45,318 nt of DNA from the NCBI GenBank assembly GCA_905250885.1, contig CAJNOQ010000611.1:1-45318 (forward strand), given 5' to 3'. The number at the start of each line of letters is the position of its first letter. Positions within the stretch are counted from its first letter, which is position 1. Source of the DNA: Didymodactylos carnosus. Taxonomy: Eukaryota > Rotifera > Eurotatoria > Philodinida > Philodinidae. This document shows positions 1 through 11,880 of the stretch, piece by piece. The position numbers and the translations under genes are program-made. The notes under the pieces are model-generated. The model was not told where the DNA came from, ran no database searches, and was given only the letters and a program-made list of their open reading frames with translations.

Positions 1-1139
1 ACATATGAGGTCCGAAGGGGAACCAAGGGTATAGAACCCCATAAAATTGTATGCTCTTTCATTCTAGATACCTTTCGAGAAGATCTGAAATGGGGCCGAT
101 CCTCGTTCTTATTGCACCCCGTCCTTTCTGATTTCTTTTGCTGGAAATCCTATCCTGATCCTGATTTCTTATGAAGGCAGCTGCGAGGCCTGCTTTATCT
201 TCCGCAGTTAAGGTACATTCTTTACTTTTATAATGAACTGACATTTGTTTAATTATATATGAAGACGCTATGTTTTAATTATCTCGTATACAGAAATTCT
301 ATGTTTATTTTAAAAAACTGTCACTTTTACGCATTTATTATACATTAATTAAATCAGGTAGTGTCGAATTTCTTATAAAAGGTTCGTCTAGAAGATTTCA
401 ATATATTTTTTTCAGTAGGAAAAATTATGTGAAATAATCGAAGAAAAGTACAAGTTATGATTTATAGATTTAGTGGGTAGAATAAAAATTCCAAAAGAAA
501 CTCATTAAAAAGGGTAAGTAGATTTATGTGAAAATATGTCTCTTTGTACTTGTTGTAAAGTCTCTCTATAAACCTCTAAAATGATAAGAAGCCAACATAG
601 AGGACAGGACTATCGTAAAGCATGTGAAATGTGTAAAAATGCAGAAATTTAATAAATAAAATAAAGAGCACCGAATACAAACACATATGATAAAAAACGT
701 TTTTGTATAGAAGAACAAAAGAGAACAATATTAAGTAAACAATTTTTCCATTTGACTTGTTTTTTAATAAGAATGTCCATTTTAATTCGTGTTTTGTTAT
801 ATAGCACACGCAGCTATCCTATTGGAACACTAGTGACACTCTCACAAGTCTGGTTCCTAATAATATAATACAACGGGCTGAATGATATTAGATATTTTCT
901 GCAAGAACGAAAGAAATAGAAAATTAAATTTTGAAATAGGATAAAATAACACTCGCAAATCAATCTACCTTTGACTTTGCCTTCTTTCTCTTGAAACAAA
1001 TTCAACATCTTCATGAACGATTTATCGTCAAAATTATTAATATTTGAAATTAATAATTCCATCGAAAAGCCTGGCTTTATTCTCTAGCTTGTTCTTTCAT
1101 AAAACCAATAAAAGCCAATAGAAAATTCCTCTACACACC

Positions 1140-1235
1140 TTAGTAAATGTACTTGGTACAAGTACTTGATCAAGAACTTGCCAAGTATCATTACTTGACT
1201 TGCTTCAGCCAAGTACTTAGACAATTCAATTACCC
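1140..1235. repeat. AAGTACTTG-rich repeat unit, copy 1
   Basis: Contains several overlapping copies of CAAGTACTTG and its variants. A stretch of about 60 bp (about 1160-1220) recurs almost exactly at 2877-2934, with one G/C change near the start. Palindromic clustered motifs of this kind are typical of the subterminal regions of small DNA transposons, but no terminal repeats could be defined for this copy. Confidence 0.6.
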
Positions 1236-1445
1236 TTTTCTTTTCCATTGATCGCTTGTATATAAACACCACAATATCAATCGTTATACAAAATAAACTT
1301 ATATATTTCTACGGAGTTCAACAAACTTATTAGCCATGCATGTATTTGCTCTATAATAGTAGAGTACGGCTGCAGAATACATAAAAAATCCAAAATGAAG
1401 ATAAATGGAATAAATATTTGACTGAAGTTTTTCAACTAATTTACT

Positions 1446-1575
1446 TGCATTGTGCCAGACAAGTACATTTTACATTTTACTTGGCAAGTACTTTCTCAAG
1501 TACTTGACAAGTAAAAGTTCACCAGTACTGTCCCCATTACTTAACCAAAGTACTTGGCTCAAGTACGTTCATTAA
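1446..1575. repeat. AAGTACTTG-rich repeat unit, diverged copy
   Basis: Dense AAGTACTTG/ACTTGGCAAGTAC motifs in both orientations, related to the unit at 1140-1235 by motif but not by overall order. It is probably another non-autonomous element of the same family. Confidence 0.5.
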
Positions 1576-2196
1576 CGCACTAGTATAGAAAGAATTCTCA
1601 GTTAATCAGAGCTTTCTAGTATTATAACATATATTATAGTCTCTTGTTTTTCATGTATCCGATCCTCTATTATTAACAAAAATCGCATTAGAATTAAAAG
1701 AAATTCCATAACGATCTAGGGCTTTTCAAGAGAGTTACTAATAACTTTTTTAGAATTATCAGGTACATAGGCGGATATTTAGTAAAAAAGGACTTTTTTT
1801 TATTTTTCATTATGATGCCGAAGAGATCCATATATCAGTTAATTATTCCTAGAATAACAACTTTTTATATCAACTAAAATAATGGGAAAAAAGTCATACT
1901 AAAAATATAGAATGGAAATATCATGATAGAAACATCAATCTTTCTATATCTAAATTAAATATTCATATTGAAAATAATACCAATGTTAAAGTATAATCCT
2001 TTGGACTATCTACTAATGGAAAAATAATCTTGTTCGAGTTTAAAATCAAAGAGCAAAAATATATGCTAAAAAATTTTCCAACATTTATCTTTTTTGTATG
2101 ATGAGTTTCCATACGGCTTCATTCACATCCAAACTTTGTACCAATCTTATTCTATCGAGAGTGCATCTATACCTCATGCATAAATGCTTCTATGCT

Positions 2197-2391
2197 TTAC
2201 AATCGGTTTACCAACAAGCCTCGATTTTGAAGTAAAATCAATTTTCCTCCATCAAGAAAGTATTTTTTCTCGATAGAAATACCACATTCAGAATCAGTGT
2301 ATCGAGTTGTATCTCGATAAAAACAGCGAATTAAGAACTGAATTATTTTTCTAGAACTAAGTCTACTACTATTATCATAAAAACTTGCCAT
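2197..2391 (-). pseudogene. Repeat-borne open frame (MASFYDNSS...), fragment
   Basis: A 64-residue open frame whose first ~30 codons lie inside one arm of the inverted repeat 2306-2410 / 2948-3052, so the same peptide start is encoded again on the + strand at about 2967. Duplication of the 5' end in opposite orientation suggests a transposable-element relic rather than a host gene. No domain was recognised. Confidence 0.3.
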
Positions 2392-2410
2392 CTTTCAACC
2401 TTCTAAATAC
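2306..2410. repeat. Inverted repeat, left arm (partner 2948-3052)
   Basis: The reverse complement of 2306-2410 matches 2948-3052 over about 105 bp with roughly two mismatches. Spacer is about 540 bp. It includes the start of the MASFYDNSS open frame. Confidence 0.85.
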
Positions 2411-2841
2411 TGAAGAACTGATTCTTGTTGTCTACGAATTTATTTCAAGCTTTGTTTCTATTGATATGTTTTATCTGGTTTTCCGAGTTTAGTTAACTAC
2501 TCGGTATAGTTCCAAGAATATATTTTCCATGGTAGAAGGCCTCTTTACAGCGAAAAGGACTAAACTGTCTCCTTGGTGATGCTCCTCAAGAAGACCGGCC
2601 AACTATCCTGCCAACTCCGACATTCTCTTACGATAACATGCTTGCACTTTCTCGAGGAAAATTACTTTCGCTTTATGGAAAATTAAAAACTTGATAGCAA
2701 TCGTGTTGCATCAGATGTCTCTAAGTCCAAAAAAGTGTCAACTGAGTTTTCTCACATTTTTTGTGTAAAAAATGACTATTCTCTGTACTGATTCTCTGAT
2801 AATTTTCTATCATAAAGGAAAAAATTAGTATTTAGTAATCA

Positions 2842-2935
2842 TTGGGAAGTACGTGACAAGTTAAGCACCTAGCAAGTACTTGATCAAGAAGTTGCCAAGT
2901 ATCATTACTTGACTTGCTTCAGCCAAGTACTTACC
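2842..2935. mobile_element. Short AAGTACTTG-family element with flanking duplication
   Basis: A 94-bp segment flanked by the direct repeat ATTTAGTAATCA at 2830-2841 and 2936-2947. It shares a near-identical 58-60 bp stretch with 1160-1220. The pattern fits insertion of a miniature element with a target-site duplication, although 12 bp is longer than the 8 bp usual for hAT, so part of the match could be chance. Confidence 0.5.
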
Positions 2936-2947
2936 ATTTAGTAATCA

Positions 2948-3052
2948 GTATTTAGAAAGTTGAAAGATGGCAAGTTTTTATGATAATAGTAGTAGACTTA
3001 GTTCTAGAAAAATAATTCAGTTCTTAATTCGCTGTTTTTATCGAGATATAAC
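2948..3052. repeat. Inverted repeat, right arm (partner 2306-2410)
   Basis: Reverse-complement match to 2306-2410, about 98% identical. The left edge touches the flanking repeat of the AAGTACTTG element, so that element inserted beside or into the inverted-repeat unit. Confidence 0.85.
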
Positions 3053-5980
3053 ATTTTTGGTCATAATATGATGCTCCGTTTAAAGCGAAATGAAAAAACT
3101 TCATACCTTTTGAAAGTAGCAACAAGAGCTCGAATTCTTTTCACTAGGACACTTTACTCTATCGATGGCCACAATATCACTGAAAATAGAGGTGGACATC
3201 GGAGAATGTTCCCTTGTTGCTCATCTTTGATACTTTTTAAGAAAAAATGATTTATGAGCAAAAAATTCTGATATCCTCCTGCTCTTAGAAGAATGCCCAC
3301 TGCATACACCTGTCTTGATAAAAAATCAAACTACTTGCGCAGAGCAATGTTATTGTTAATGATTCTTTCATCAAAGATTGATGCGCGAAATCTCATACTA
3401 TCTTTTACAATAAAAATTTAAATCAAATAATGTACTAAATCATTAGGTATAAATAGTCAATCTAATTTAAAAATAACATACGGCTAATTTTAACTTGTTT
3501 TATAAAAATTAATTTAGTAAGTGATGTTGTGAGTAACAGAACAACAACAATTTTATCCTGAAAATTAAATTTTTCTAATGAGTTAGAAGAGAGATGCTTT
3601 CATTTCGTTATTGTTGTTCTTTTATATAAATTGTCTCTTTAAAAGATTTTTTTTTCTCTAATTATATTAAATGCACAGATGCAGATCGAAGAAAATAATC
3701 ATGTTCAAATAAAAAATGAGAAACTTGAGTAATTAAAAACATGTGCATTCGTGTTTGAGAAGAAAAGAAAGAGAAACGGTTTAACGCCTATAGAATAAAT
3801 AATATGATCGAAACAAAAACCACTGAAGCAGAATCCAAAAAATGTTGTAAAACAAGAGAGTACTTTTTCAAATTTAACAACGTACTCCATTGTTTAATAA
3901 AAAATGATTTTAACCGACTTATTTATAACTTCATAGTTTTAATTATTTTAAAAAGTAGTACAAGTAGATGGCATATAATTTATTTTCCTTTTTGACTCTT
4001 GTCCCTTCATATTCCCCATCTGGAAAGTAAAACTCTCCCCTATAGAGATCTCCATCTCCTGTTCATTTCAGAATGAAGTAAAATGTTCTGCAAAAAAAAA
4101 CGAATCCATTCGCTCATAATCTATCTCTTCTTCTTTGTACTACAGAATCTGTGTTTACGTTATATTATAGAGTTAATGTGTATAGTGTCGTTAACTGTTA
4201 TAGATTGATTTTTGTTTTAAATAGCTTTTTGTAATTATAAATATAGACAAACAAGTTGTTCTCTAGAGACAAGATATTCATTATAGTGTCCGACGACAGT
4301 TCATTTTGAATAAAAACATCTTCATTCATATTAAATGAGATTGAATGAAAAATATAAAGGTAAAAATATGTCAAAACTAAACGACTACAATTAAGACAAG
4401 ATAAAAAGACGAATAAATTAAAACAAACGAGTTTGAGAAAGATACTCAAATATAAGCGTATTCTTTTCTTGCAGAATCTTTTTTTTATTATAAAATTTGG
4501 ATAGCTTAGATCAAGATGATCTTGATGAATTGAAAAAAGGCTTTTTTTTTGCTGATTTTGTATCTCTCGATTTATTCCAAATTTTATCTTTCCAGACACG
4601 AAATTTTTGAGGTTTATGAAAAACTAGTAAAACAGCATTTTCAACAATTAGCTAATTGAAATGAAATACAGTAATGGTCATCTAAATTATATACAAGAAA
4701 CTAATGGCTCACCGTTAACCATGATCCGACTACCTATAATATGCCCAAATTCTACCGGTTTCATTTGGATACTGTCTGAACACAACAGTTAGACTTTATC
4801 GCTTCACTTTATATTCCACTGAATGACAATAGAGTGTACTATCAATATGAACTGATTGCATCCACTCATTATTTATCTAACAGAGCAGCAAGACATATCT
4901 TCAAAGCACTCGTCCAGCCCAGATGGACGGATCAGAGTTAAATAGTCTTCAGTACTATGTTGAAATATCTTAAAAATGTCGAACCTATCAGATAGAATAC
5001 TAATTTTGAGCCAAGATATTAGAAACATTTGATTTCTTCCATTGATATTCATAAATCTCAGAATTTTTTCGTCTAAATTTGAACAAATCATTGTTGTATT
5101 TGAATCCTCTTTGAACACTTAAATAAAAATAAATATTACTTTTTGTTTATGTCATGTTACATTTGTTTTTGGTGTGTATCGGAACGTAGTTTGACTGGCC
5201 AACGTTATATAGAAGCTGTTAATAATGATTGGTGGTTGGTAAATACAGAACAGACAAATCGAAAATAAAAGGTCAGAAAAAACACACATTCAAACTCTAT
5301 TAAACTCTCGTTTATTCGTTTGTTTTTTTATTAAGAGAAAAGCAAAAAGTTAGTGAAGCAAAGAGAGAATAGGAATTTTCTTTTTACTTCCGTTTGACAT
5401 GAAAATTGATTGAAGATATTAACGAAATAAAAAGAATAATGTTGTTGTATATGGTTCTATAATGATGTCAAATGACAACAGAACAGACTATAGTTGCCGA
5501 TTTTCTCATCTTTTCAAAGAGAATGAGAGAAATAAAAAACTTGAAAATATTGCTGCTGCTTAAAATAGTAATAATGATAGAAAGAAAGAGAGAAAGAGAG
5601 AAATTTCTATTGAAAAACACGAAAAAAAAACGACAAGGGACATCAAATGAGCAATGATGCGAACCGATTCGCTGCACTACGTTTTTTCTCTCTCTATTTT
5701 TTAATCAAGTTCATGTTTTCAAGAGATTCGATCGTACATAACTACTTCAAACGAGAAGTAAAGAGAGAGAAAGTCTATTATATTCTATCAACGAATCATT
5801 AACCTCGCGTTGAGTCCCAACTGGGCAGTAGTGTATTTTTCTGTTATAACTCATGGTTTTCTGACGATAGTGTCTATTTTTGTCAATCATAAGCAGCAAG
5901 CGAAACGATCGCGCTCTATTAAGCAGCCCGAAACGTGCACGACGCGCTTCATTGCTAGTACCATCATCATCCTGTAGTAA
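3053..5980. other. Intergenic spacer, no convincing gene
   Basis: Very AT-rich. Two minus-strand open frames stand out: 4198-4599 (133 codons, K/I/F/L-rich) and 4873-5118 (81 codons). Neither resembles a known family nor has flanking splice structure I could extend. They may be non-coding or eroded fragments. 5580-5605 is a purine-rich GAAAGAGA run. Confidence 0.5.
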
Positions 5981-5989
5981 AAATCGAAC

Positions 5990-6030
5990 AACTTTTTATA
6001 TATATATTTTTTTCTCTCTCTCTCTCTTTG
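5990..6030 (+). promoter_or_regulatory. Putative TATA region and pyrimidine tract upstream of Pax gene
   Basis: TTTTTATATATATA at about 5994-6007 followed by a CT-repeat tract, about 50-65 bp upstream of the Pax start codon. A second TTTTTATATAAAA lies at about 6044-6056. The position suits a core promoter, but the base composition makes chance TATA-like runs common. Confidence 0.3.
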
Positions 6031-6060
6031 ACAACCGCAAAATTTTTATATAAAAAACTC

Positions 6061-9000
6061 ATGTTTCCGTTCAACCAGTTCGTTGCAGCTCAGTACAGAT
6101 ATTCGAAATTTGGTAGGTATTATGTTTTTTTTGTATTTGTATTTTAAGAAAAAAAGTATATCCGTCCTATACTTCTTTTTCTACTTCTTTAACTTCTCGT
6201 CCTACTGATGCCATACATCTAAACATTATTCTTACTTGTTTAGGACATGGTGGTATTAATCAATTAGGAGGAGTGTTTGTAAACGGAAGACCATTACCAG
6301 ATATTGTTCGTCAAAGTATTGTTGATCTTGCAAAACAGGGTGTACGTCCATGCGATATTAGTCGACAACTTCGTGTTAGTCATGGCTGTGTCTCAAAAAT
6401 TCTTGGTCGGTAAGTCATTTCGTATTTATTTCTATTTTTGAATAGTGAAATATCCTAAATAGAATAAAATTTTCATAATAAAAGACTTTTGAACTATCGT
6501 TATATCTCTCAATCCCGTTACTAAATTGTATTTTTTGTTATTTAGATTTCATGAGACTGGCTCTATTAAACCTGGCATTATTGGCGGATCCAAGCCAAAA
6601 GTGGCAACACCCAAAGTTGTTGATGCAATTACAAATTATAAACAACAAAGTCCCACAATGTTTGCTTGGGAAATACGTGAACGATTAATCGCCGATGGAA
6701 TTTGTGATCTAGATAAAGTTCCGAGTGTTAGTTCGATTAACAGGTAAAGCTCTCAGATGAAAATGCGTTTGTTTTCTACATTCTAATGTGAAACTTGAGT
6801 GTCTCATAGGCACAAAAAATTGGAGATTGGAGATTTAGTTGACTAGAAGATCCAAATATTTGTCTAGTCCAAAAACTATATAATGATACCGACATGCCGT
6901 CTTCGAACGAGAAGTAGATCAAGAAATAAAATGTTTATATCTACACTCACACACTGTCTCTATTTCACATAATTTAATATAAGTAAATACCGTTTATTCT
7001 AATAATGATTGAATTTCTGTTATTATCCCCTTTCTCTTCTTTTAAATTCGAATAGCACTATATTTTGACAGAAAACAAGTAATCGCCAATAAGATTGATG
7101 ATCTGACGATGTTTTCAAATGTCGAATAACTAATGATTCGAAACACAATTTCTGATTGTTGTAAATAGAAAATTTTATTTTATTGAAAATTAAAGCCGAC
7201 ACCCATTTTCATTTGTTTTCTATTGTTCAAAAAGAAAAAGAATGAACAAATTAAACTAATATAAAAATAAACATCATTTGTAGAGCGATCTTTATTTTGA
7301 TCTATACAATAATTGTCTCTATATTTTAAAAGAATTCTATTGATTACAGATAAAAGCATACAGAACGTACTAGCGAACGTGGTACACTCTCGAAATCTAT
7401 TAGCAAGATGTCTTATTTTCTGAAAAGATAAATAAAGATTTACCTTTACTAATTGAGAATTATTTCCGTAGTTGATAGTTGTAAAATAACGTAATCGAAA
7501 TGATAACTTTCCATAGTTTAGAATTATAATCCAAGTTTTAGAGATCAGATTTGTGCTTATGATCTTATACACTAGAGTATTGTACTTTAAGAATATATAT
7601 TGTAAGTTAACGAATTAATAAACACGTTTAATTGAATTAATTATTCTTAAACAAATATTTGTTCAAATTATAATTTATATTCCGTTCAATTAACTTTTCA
7701 TATTAGTTTGTAATACGATCTAAACTATAGATGAAGAAAAAGAAAGCGTCAAAGTCCATTAGTGCACAATATACATATATAATGATGAATATTATACTTT
7801 TTAGAATCGTTCGTAATAGAGCTACTGAAAAACACAAAGATATTTCATCATCGACTACGTCATGCTGTCCATCTTCAACATCTTCAACAGATGATGAACA
7901 TTATGAAGAAACAGGAAGAACTACATCTTGTTCATCAGGTACAAACGATGGCAACGGTTATACTATTCATAGTTTATTAAATTATTCACAATTTTCAACA
8001 GCAGCTTTAAATGGAAATTATGTGCATGAGAATAAATCACGAAAATCGTATCAATCACCAGGATCACGTATATCAACCAATAGAGGACCTACAACAATGG
8101 CTCTTAATGAAACAGGTAAATTTTTTTATTAGAAATGTATGTCTGTTGTGAATTACTTTAATTCTCAGTGTCGGATTTTGATCTAACTTATTCAATGGAA
8201 TTTGAAATGTTAATGTTGTGTTGACAAGTTTCTAATAGTCACTGTCTATCTTGACAATGTGTCTCTGATCTTGATATTCTTTTCTATGACAAATGAACTT
8301 AACAGTGTACACGACTATGCTTTTAATTTTTTTATCCCATTAGAGAACGAAGACTCGTTTCATTCTTCTTCATCTGTTTATAAAAATATATAATCTATAT
8401 CTTAACAAAGAAAAATGACAAATTCCTTGTGGAATTACTTATAGTCTGTCCATATTCTTCGTCTCAATTTCAACCATACTTTATTTAATTTTTTTGTTTC
8501 TATTTCCATCCTTTTGAACAAATTCAATAATCGAAATAAAAAGAAAACAATAATAGTAACAAAGAAAAAAAAAATTAATTAAATAACAGATGAGATTAGA
8601 AGTTTATCTATAATGATAGAATAACTATCAACGAACTCTAATTATATGAGAAAAATAGAAACAACTCAACAAAATTCAATTAAATCAAAACTACAAATAA
8701 AGTCTAAAAAAATGTTTTGTAAAACCAAGGAGTTTGACGGATTTTTTAATTGAATAAGGATAACTATTTGAAAGCTGTCAAAATAAGGCCAACAAGCAAA
8801 ACTGCTCTATAGCAATAATGTTTATACTACGACAATATATTCTCACATTATAATCATCGCAGATGCCTGTATATTTTACTTTAGATTCAATTTTTAAACT
8901 CTTAATGAATGGATCGAATAAGGAGACTTTCGATTGAAGAAGATAACAGCAGTGTTCAGACAAAATATGTCTGTGTTTCTTCTGGTGTATTTCTGATTCG

Positions 9001-9889
9001 TCGACACATTCATTTTTTTTCCTGACTCGTCGACAACATTTTGGGCGGGAAGATGAAAGATGTCTGTGAACCACCGACACTATAAAGTGTCGACGAATCA
9101 GGACTGAATCTTTCATCTAGGTTGTTTTCATGCAACATTACATTCTCTTTCTTTGTACTTTTAGGTTTATTAAATGTTGTACCATCAACGACCACAAACA
9201 CGTCAACTGATTTAAAACGCTTGTCAGCCGAACAAAATGAATGTTTGGAAAAATGTTTTCGAGAAAATGCCTGGGCAGATAATTGTCATTTAGAAAATAT
9301 TAGTAAATTAACTGGTCTTGAAGAAAATACCATAAAAGTATGTTGTATAGTTATAAAAAATAAAACAGTTTTTAAAAAAACAAAAAAAAATTTGAATACG
9401 TTTAGGGTTATTTTGAACAACGTCGTAGCAAATGGCATAAAAATAATGGAGGCGCATTATTTAATTCTTATTTATCCTATCCAACATGTGTTAACACTAA
9501 TGATTTTTCATCACAAATAGCGGATTCATCATCCGGTTATGCAAACAGTTTCATTAGTGCTCAACAAAATTTTCCCGCTAATACGTCAATTAAACATGAT
9601 ACTGATACAATATCTGGTAAATAGTATACATTATTTTTTGATTTTTATCTCTAAAATAATCATTTATATTCTATTTTAGGATCAAATGAATTATTTTATT
9701 CTAATCCTGCAGTATCAAGTTTTTCAATTCCACCTACTCACGCAAATAATAGTGGAGGTAGTCACTTACTTTTATATAGCATGAGATTGTACAATTGTAT
9801 ATTTTAATGTTTTTCTATTTATATTAGGTGTTGATTATTATAGTCAGTATTCTTATCCCAATTGGCAATATACTGGATTTAAAACGTAA
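6061..9889 (+). CDS. Pax2/5/8: Pax2/5/8-type paired-box transcription factor, eight exons
   Basis: Nuclear DNA-binding regulator of development. Exons: 6061-6112, 6244-6409, 6546-6743, 7805-8115, 9165-9337, 9406-9616, 9680-9757, 9828-9889. All have GT-AG borders and matching phases, giving about 416 residues. The paired domain starts near residue 18 ([20 protein letters not shown]) and runs into exon 4 with both PAI and RED halves intact; VATPKVVD and [12 protein letters not shown] are typical of Pax2/5/8. An octapeptide-like YTIHSLLN (residues 191-198) follows. Residues 255-314 align without gaps to a complete homeodomain, with L16 and F20 (LEKCF) and R53 kept, but W48 is Tyr and N51 is Gln. 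The tail is Tyr-rich. The start is the in-frame ATG closest to the paired domain. Vertebrate Pax2/5/8 keep only part of the homeodomain. An alternative last donor (9885/9886) would add only KTY-stop. AATAAA lies at 10103-10108. Confidence 0.88.
8993..9101. repeat. Small inverted repeat in Pax intron 4
   Basis: CTGATTCGTCGACAC (8993-9007) and its exact reverse complement (9087-9101) bracket about 79 bp that includes a further CTCGTCGACA copy. It resembles a miniature inverted-repeat element just upstream of the exon 5 acceptor. Confidence 0.5.
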
Positions 9890-10900
9890 ATGTTCACTCA
9901 TATAACTAAAAATGATTTAATATACAAATTATGCAATATTATTTTTAGATACTAATGAAAATATCAATTATAATAATCTACAAAAGAAAATATATTCAAT
10001 TTAGTCGAAATACTCAGAAAATGATTAATTCATTTTCAAATTTATTTTTACACATCATGACGATATATTTTTCAAATGTAAAATAACACTAATAATTATC
10101 AGAATAAAATAAAAATGTATATTATTGAAAAAAAAAATGTGCAATTAAATGGAATCTTCGAAAGATCAAACACTAAATAAAGTAAATATGATCCCGAGCA
10201 GTAACAAAAACTGGACTGAAATGTCTAGTATTAATCGGGATCTTTGACTAAACACTTAATTTCTCAAAATTTTTATCTGAACTTCGCTTCACACTCAAGA
10301 ATGATTTAAATTTGATTATAGGTGGCGTTATTGCGTTTCTACCTTTTTTTTTGTTTTGCTCATATCTCAGCAACCAAAGAAGCCTTAGAATTGAATTTTT
10401 TTATGAGCACATTGATACACTTACTAGTACTACTCTCTATTTCAATGAATGATGGAGTCGGTTGTAACTTGAATAACTTCTGCACGAAAGCAGATAAAAA
10501 TGTGCGGTTTTCGCTGTTAGACATAAAAAAGATAACTTTATGCTTCGTAAGCAAAAACAAATTTCGGAAAAGTTTCTGAAGTCGGTTCTTCAAAAGATCT
10601 TTGGAAAACCAGCTCCGTTTTCAGAAAACATACAACGTTAGTAATTTTTTTGCATGCGTAGTTAGTCCGGACGTTATTCTACAAAATTATGCAAGTCCCA
10701 GCTCTCCAGCTATCGTCGTTTGGACAGGGCTTGCTTTCCCCGAGCACGTGTCTGTCTCCGAGCAGACACATCTGGGAATCTCGAAATACCACGGAATACA
10801 GGTAATCGACTACGCCGAGCATAGTGGCACCATTTGTTTTTGTGTAGAAATGAAAATAACTTCGTCAGAGGCATTTTTGTGAAAAATGAGTTTTTCGCCT
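9890..10900. other. Intergenic spacer
   Basis: Contains the Pax 3' flank with AATAAA at 10103-10108, then a less AT-rich stretch (about 10640-10860) that reads like a repeat fragment. The 85- and 93-codon open frames at 10322-10579 and 10601-10882 show no recognisable domain. Confidence 0.45.
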
Positions 10901-10909
10901 GTTACCAGT

Positions 10910-11195
10910 AAAACTTAAAATCCTTATATCTCGGTCAAATCTCAGGCTGACTCAAGCAAACTTTCAGGAAACGTCCAGAACAACTCATAAATCATAATCG
11001 AAGACGAAAAAGGTGAATTTCAGCTGGGCATTAGTTTAAGGTTTTCCAGAAACCTTCTGAAAAACCTCAAAGCCTCAGTGTTGGCTGGACCACTTTTTCG
11101 GCTTGATCAACAATGTATGACGCCTTTTAAGCCTTTCCTGAAAATTTTGTTGAGTCAGCCTGAGATTTGACTGAGATATAAGGATTTTAAGTTTT
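10910..11195. repeat. Foldback element B
   Basis: Arms 10910-10971 and 11134-11195 are about 62-bp imperfect reverse complements (TCTCAGGCTGACTCAA core) around a 160-bp centre. No coding content. The right arm directly abuts the left arm of the next inverted repeat. Confidence 0.75.
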
Positions 11196-11880
11196 TAACT
11201 TCAAGAACTTCAATCAAGACAACTCAGCCAACTAGATGAAAGTCTAAAAAAATGAAAACTTTCTAAACTCAAAATCTTTTTCGACTTGAACGTTTTCTTC
11301 TGCTACTATTTTGGCTAAAATTGTAGCAAAAGTGAGAACTCAGTTTATGTTTGGTACTTTCAAATGTGCTCTTTCTCGTGGTCTATAAAAAAGACTTTTT
11401 AAAACAGAAGGTGTGCTGGAGAACAAAGTTACAAAAATACGTCAAAAGTTGACAATCTCCCCGTTTCCAACAATGTGCCGAAACAAGACACGGAAAACAT
11501 GACTGAAGTTTTGGTTTTGCAATTAGATAGAGCAGAGTGATCATTTCTGATCAAAACAAAACAAACCCGATCGAAAAAGCTTTTATTTTGATGGAGCTAT
11601 GGGACTTTTATTGAAAGCACTACTGTACCCAAAATTTAAAAACTAATAAAAAAATACATGACAACCGACAGAAAAACTATTATTTCGCCGTGGCTTTTGA
11701 TGTGAAAAAATTTGATGTGTAGCTAAAAGATAGAGCGAAATCAGTGCTACAAAATGGATAATTCAGTTTTTCTTATTTTCAAAACGTTAACTCAAGAAAT
11801 CATTTTTGAGTTTGGAAAGTTTTCATTTTTTTAGACTTTCATCTAATTGGCTTACTTTTCTTGATTGAAGTTTTTAAATT
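11195..11880. repeat. Foldback element C
   Basis: Arms at about 11195-11275 and 11812-11880 share an inverted core around ATGAAAGTCTAAAAAAATG, about 70 bp with scattered mismatches, separated by about 540 bp of non-coding AT-rich DNA. It adjoins element B without a gap, suggesting a composite or nested unit. Confidence 0.7.

Larger units (their letters stand above)
1..2300. other. Intergenic spacer, no convincing gene
   Basis: AT-rich DNA with only short open frames on either strand. The frame at 59-244 (-) encodes 61 residues (starts MSVHYKSKECTL) with less AT-biased codons than its surroundings and may be a fragment of a repeat or an unannotated exon. No family was recognised. The rest holds the AAGTACTTG-rich units listed separately. 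Confidence 0.5.

Noticed and set aside
1140-2935. CRISPR-like array from repeated AAGTACTTG units
   Set aside because: Irregular spacing, no constant repeat-spacer structure, and the host is an intron-bearing eukaryote.
4198-4599. 133-codon minus-strand open frame
   Set aside because: Composition simply follows the AT-rich background (K, I, F, L, N), with no domain and no splice extension. A chance frame is more likely.
7180-7572. 130-codon minus-strand frame within Pax intron 3
   Set aside because: It lies in an intron of a well-supported gene on the other strand, is AT-driven in composition and has no recognisable domain.
10322-10882. Two consecutive + strand frames with hydrophobic starts that look like secreted proteins
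   Set aside because: The hydrophobic stretch comes from T-rich DNA. No family, no promoter or polyadenylation context, and adjacent to foldback repeats.
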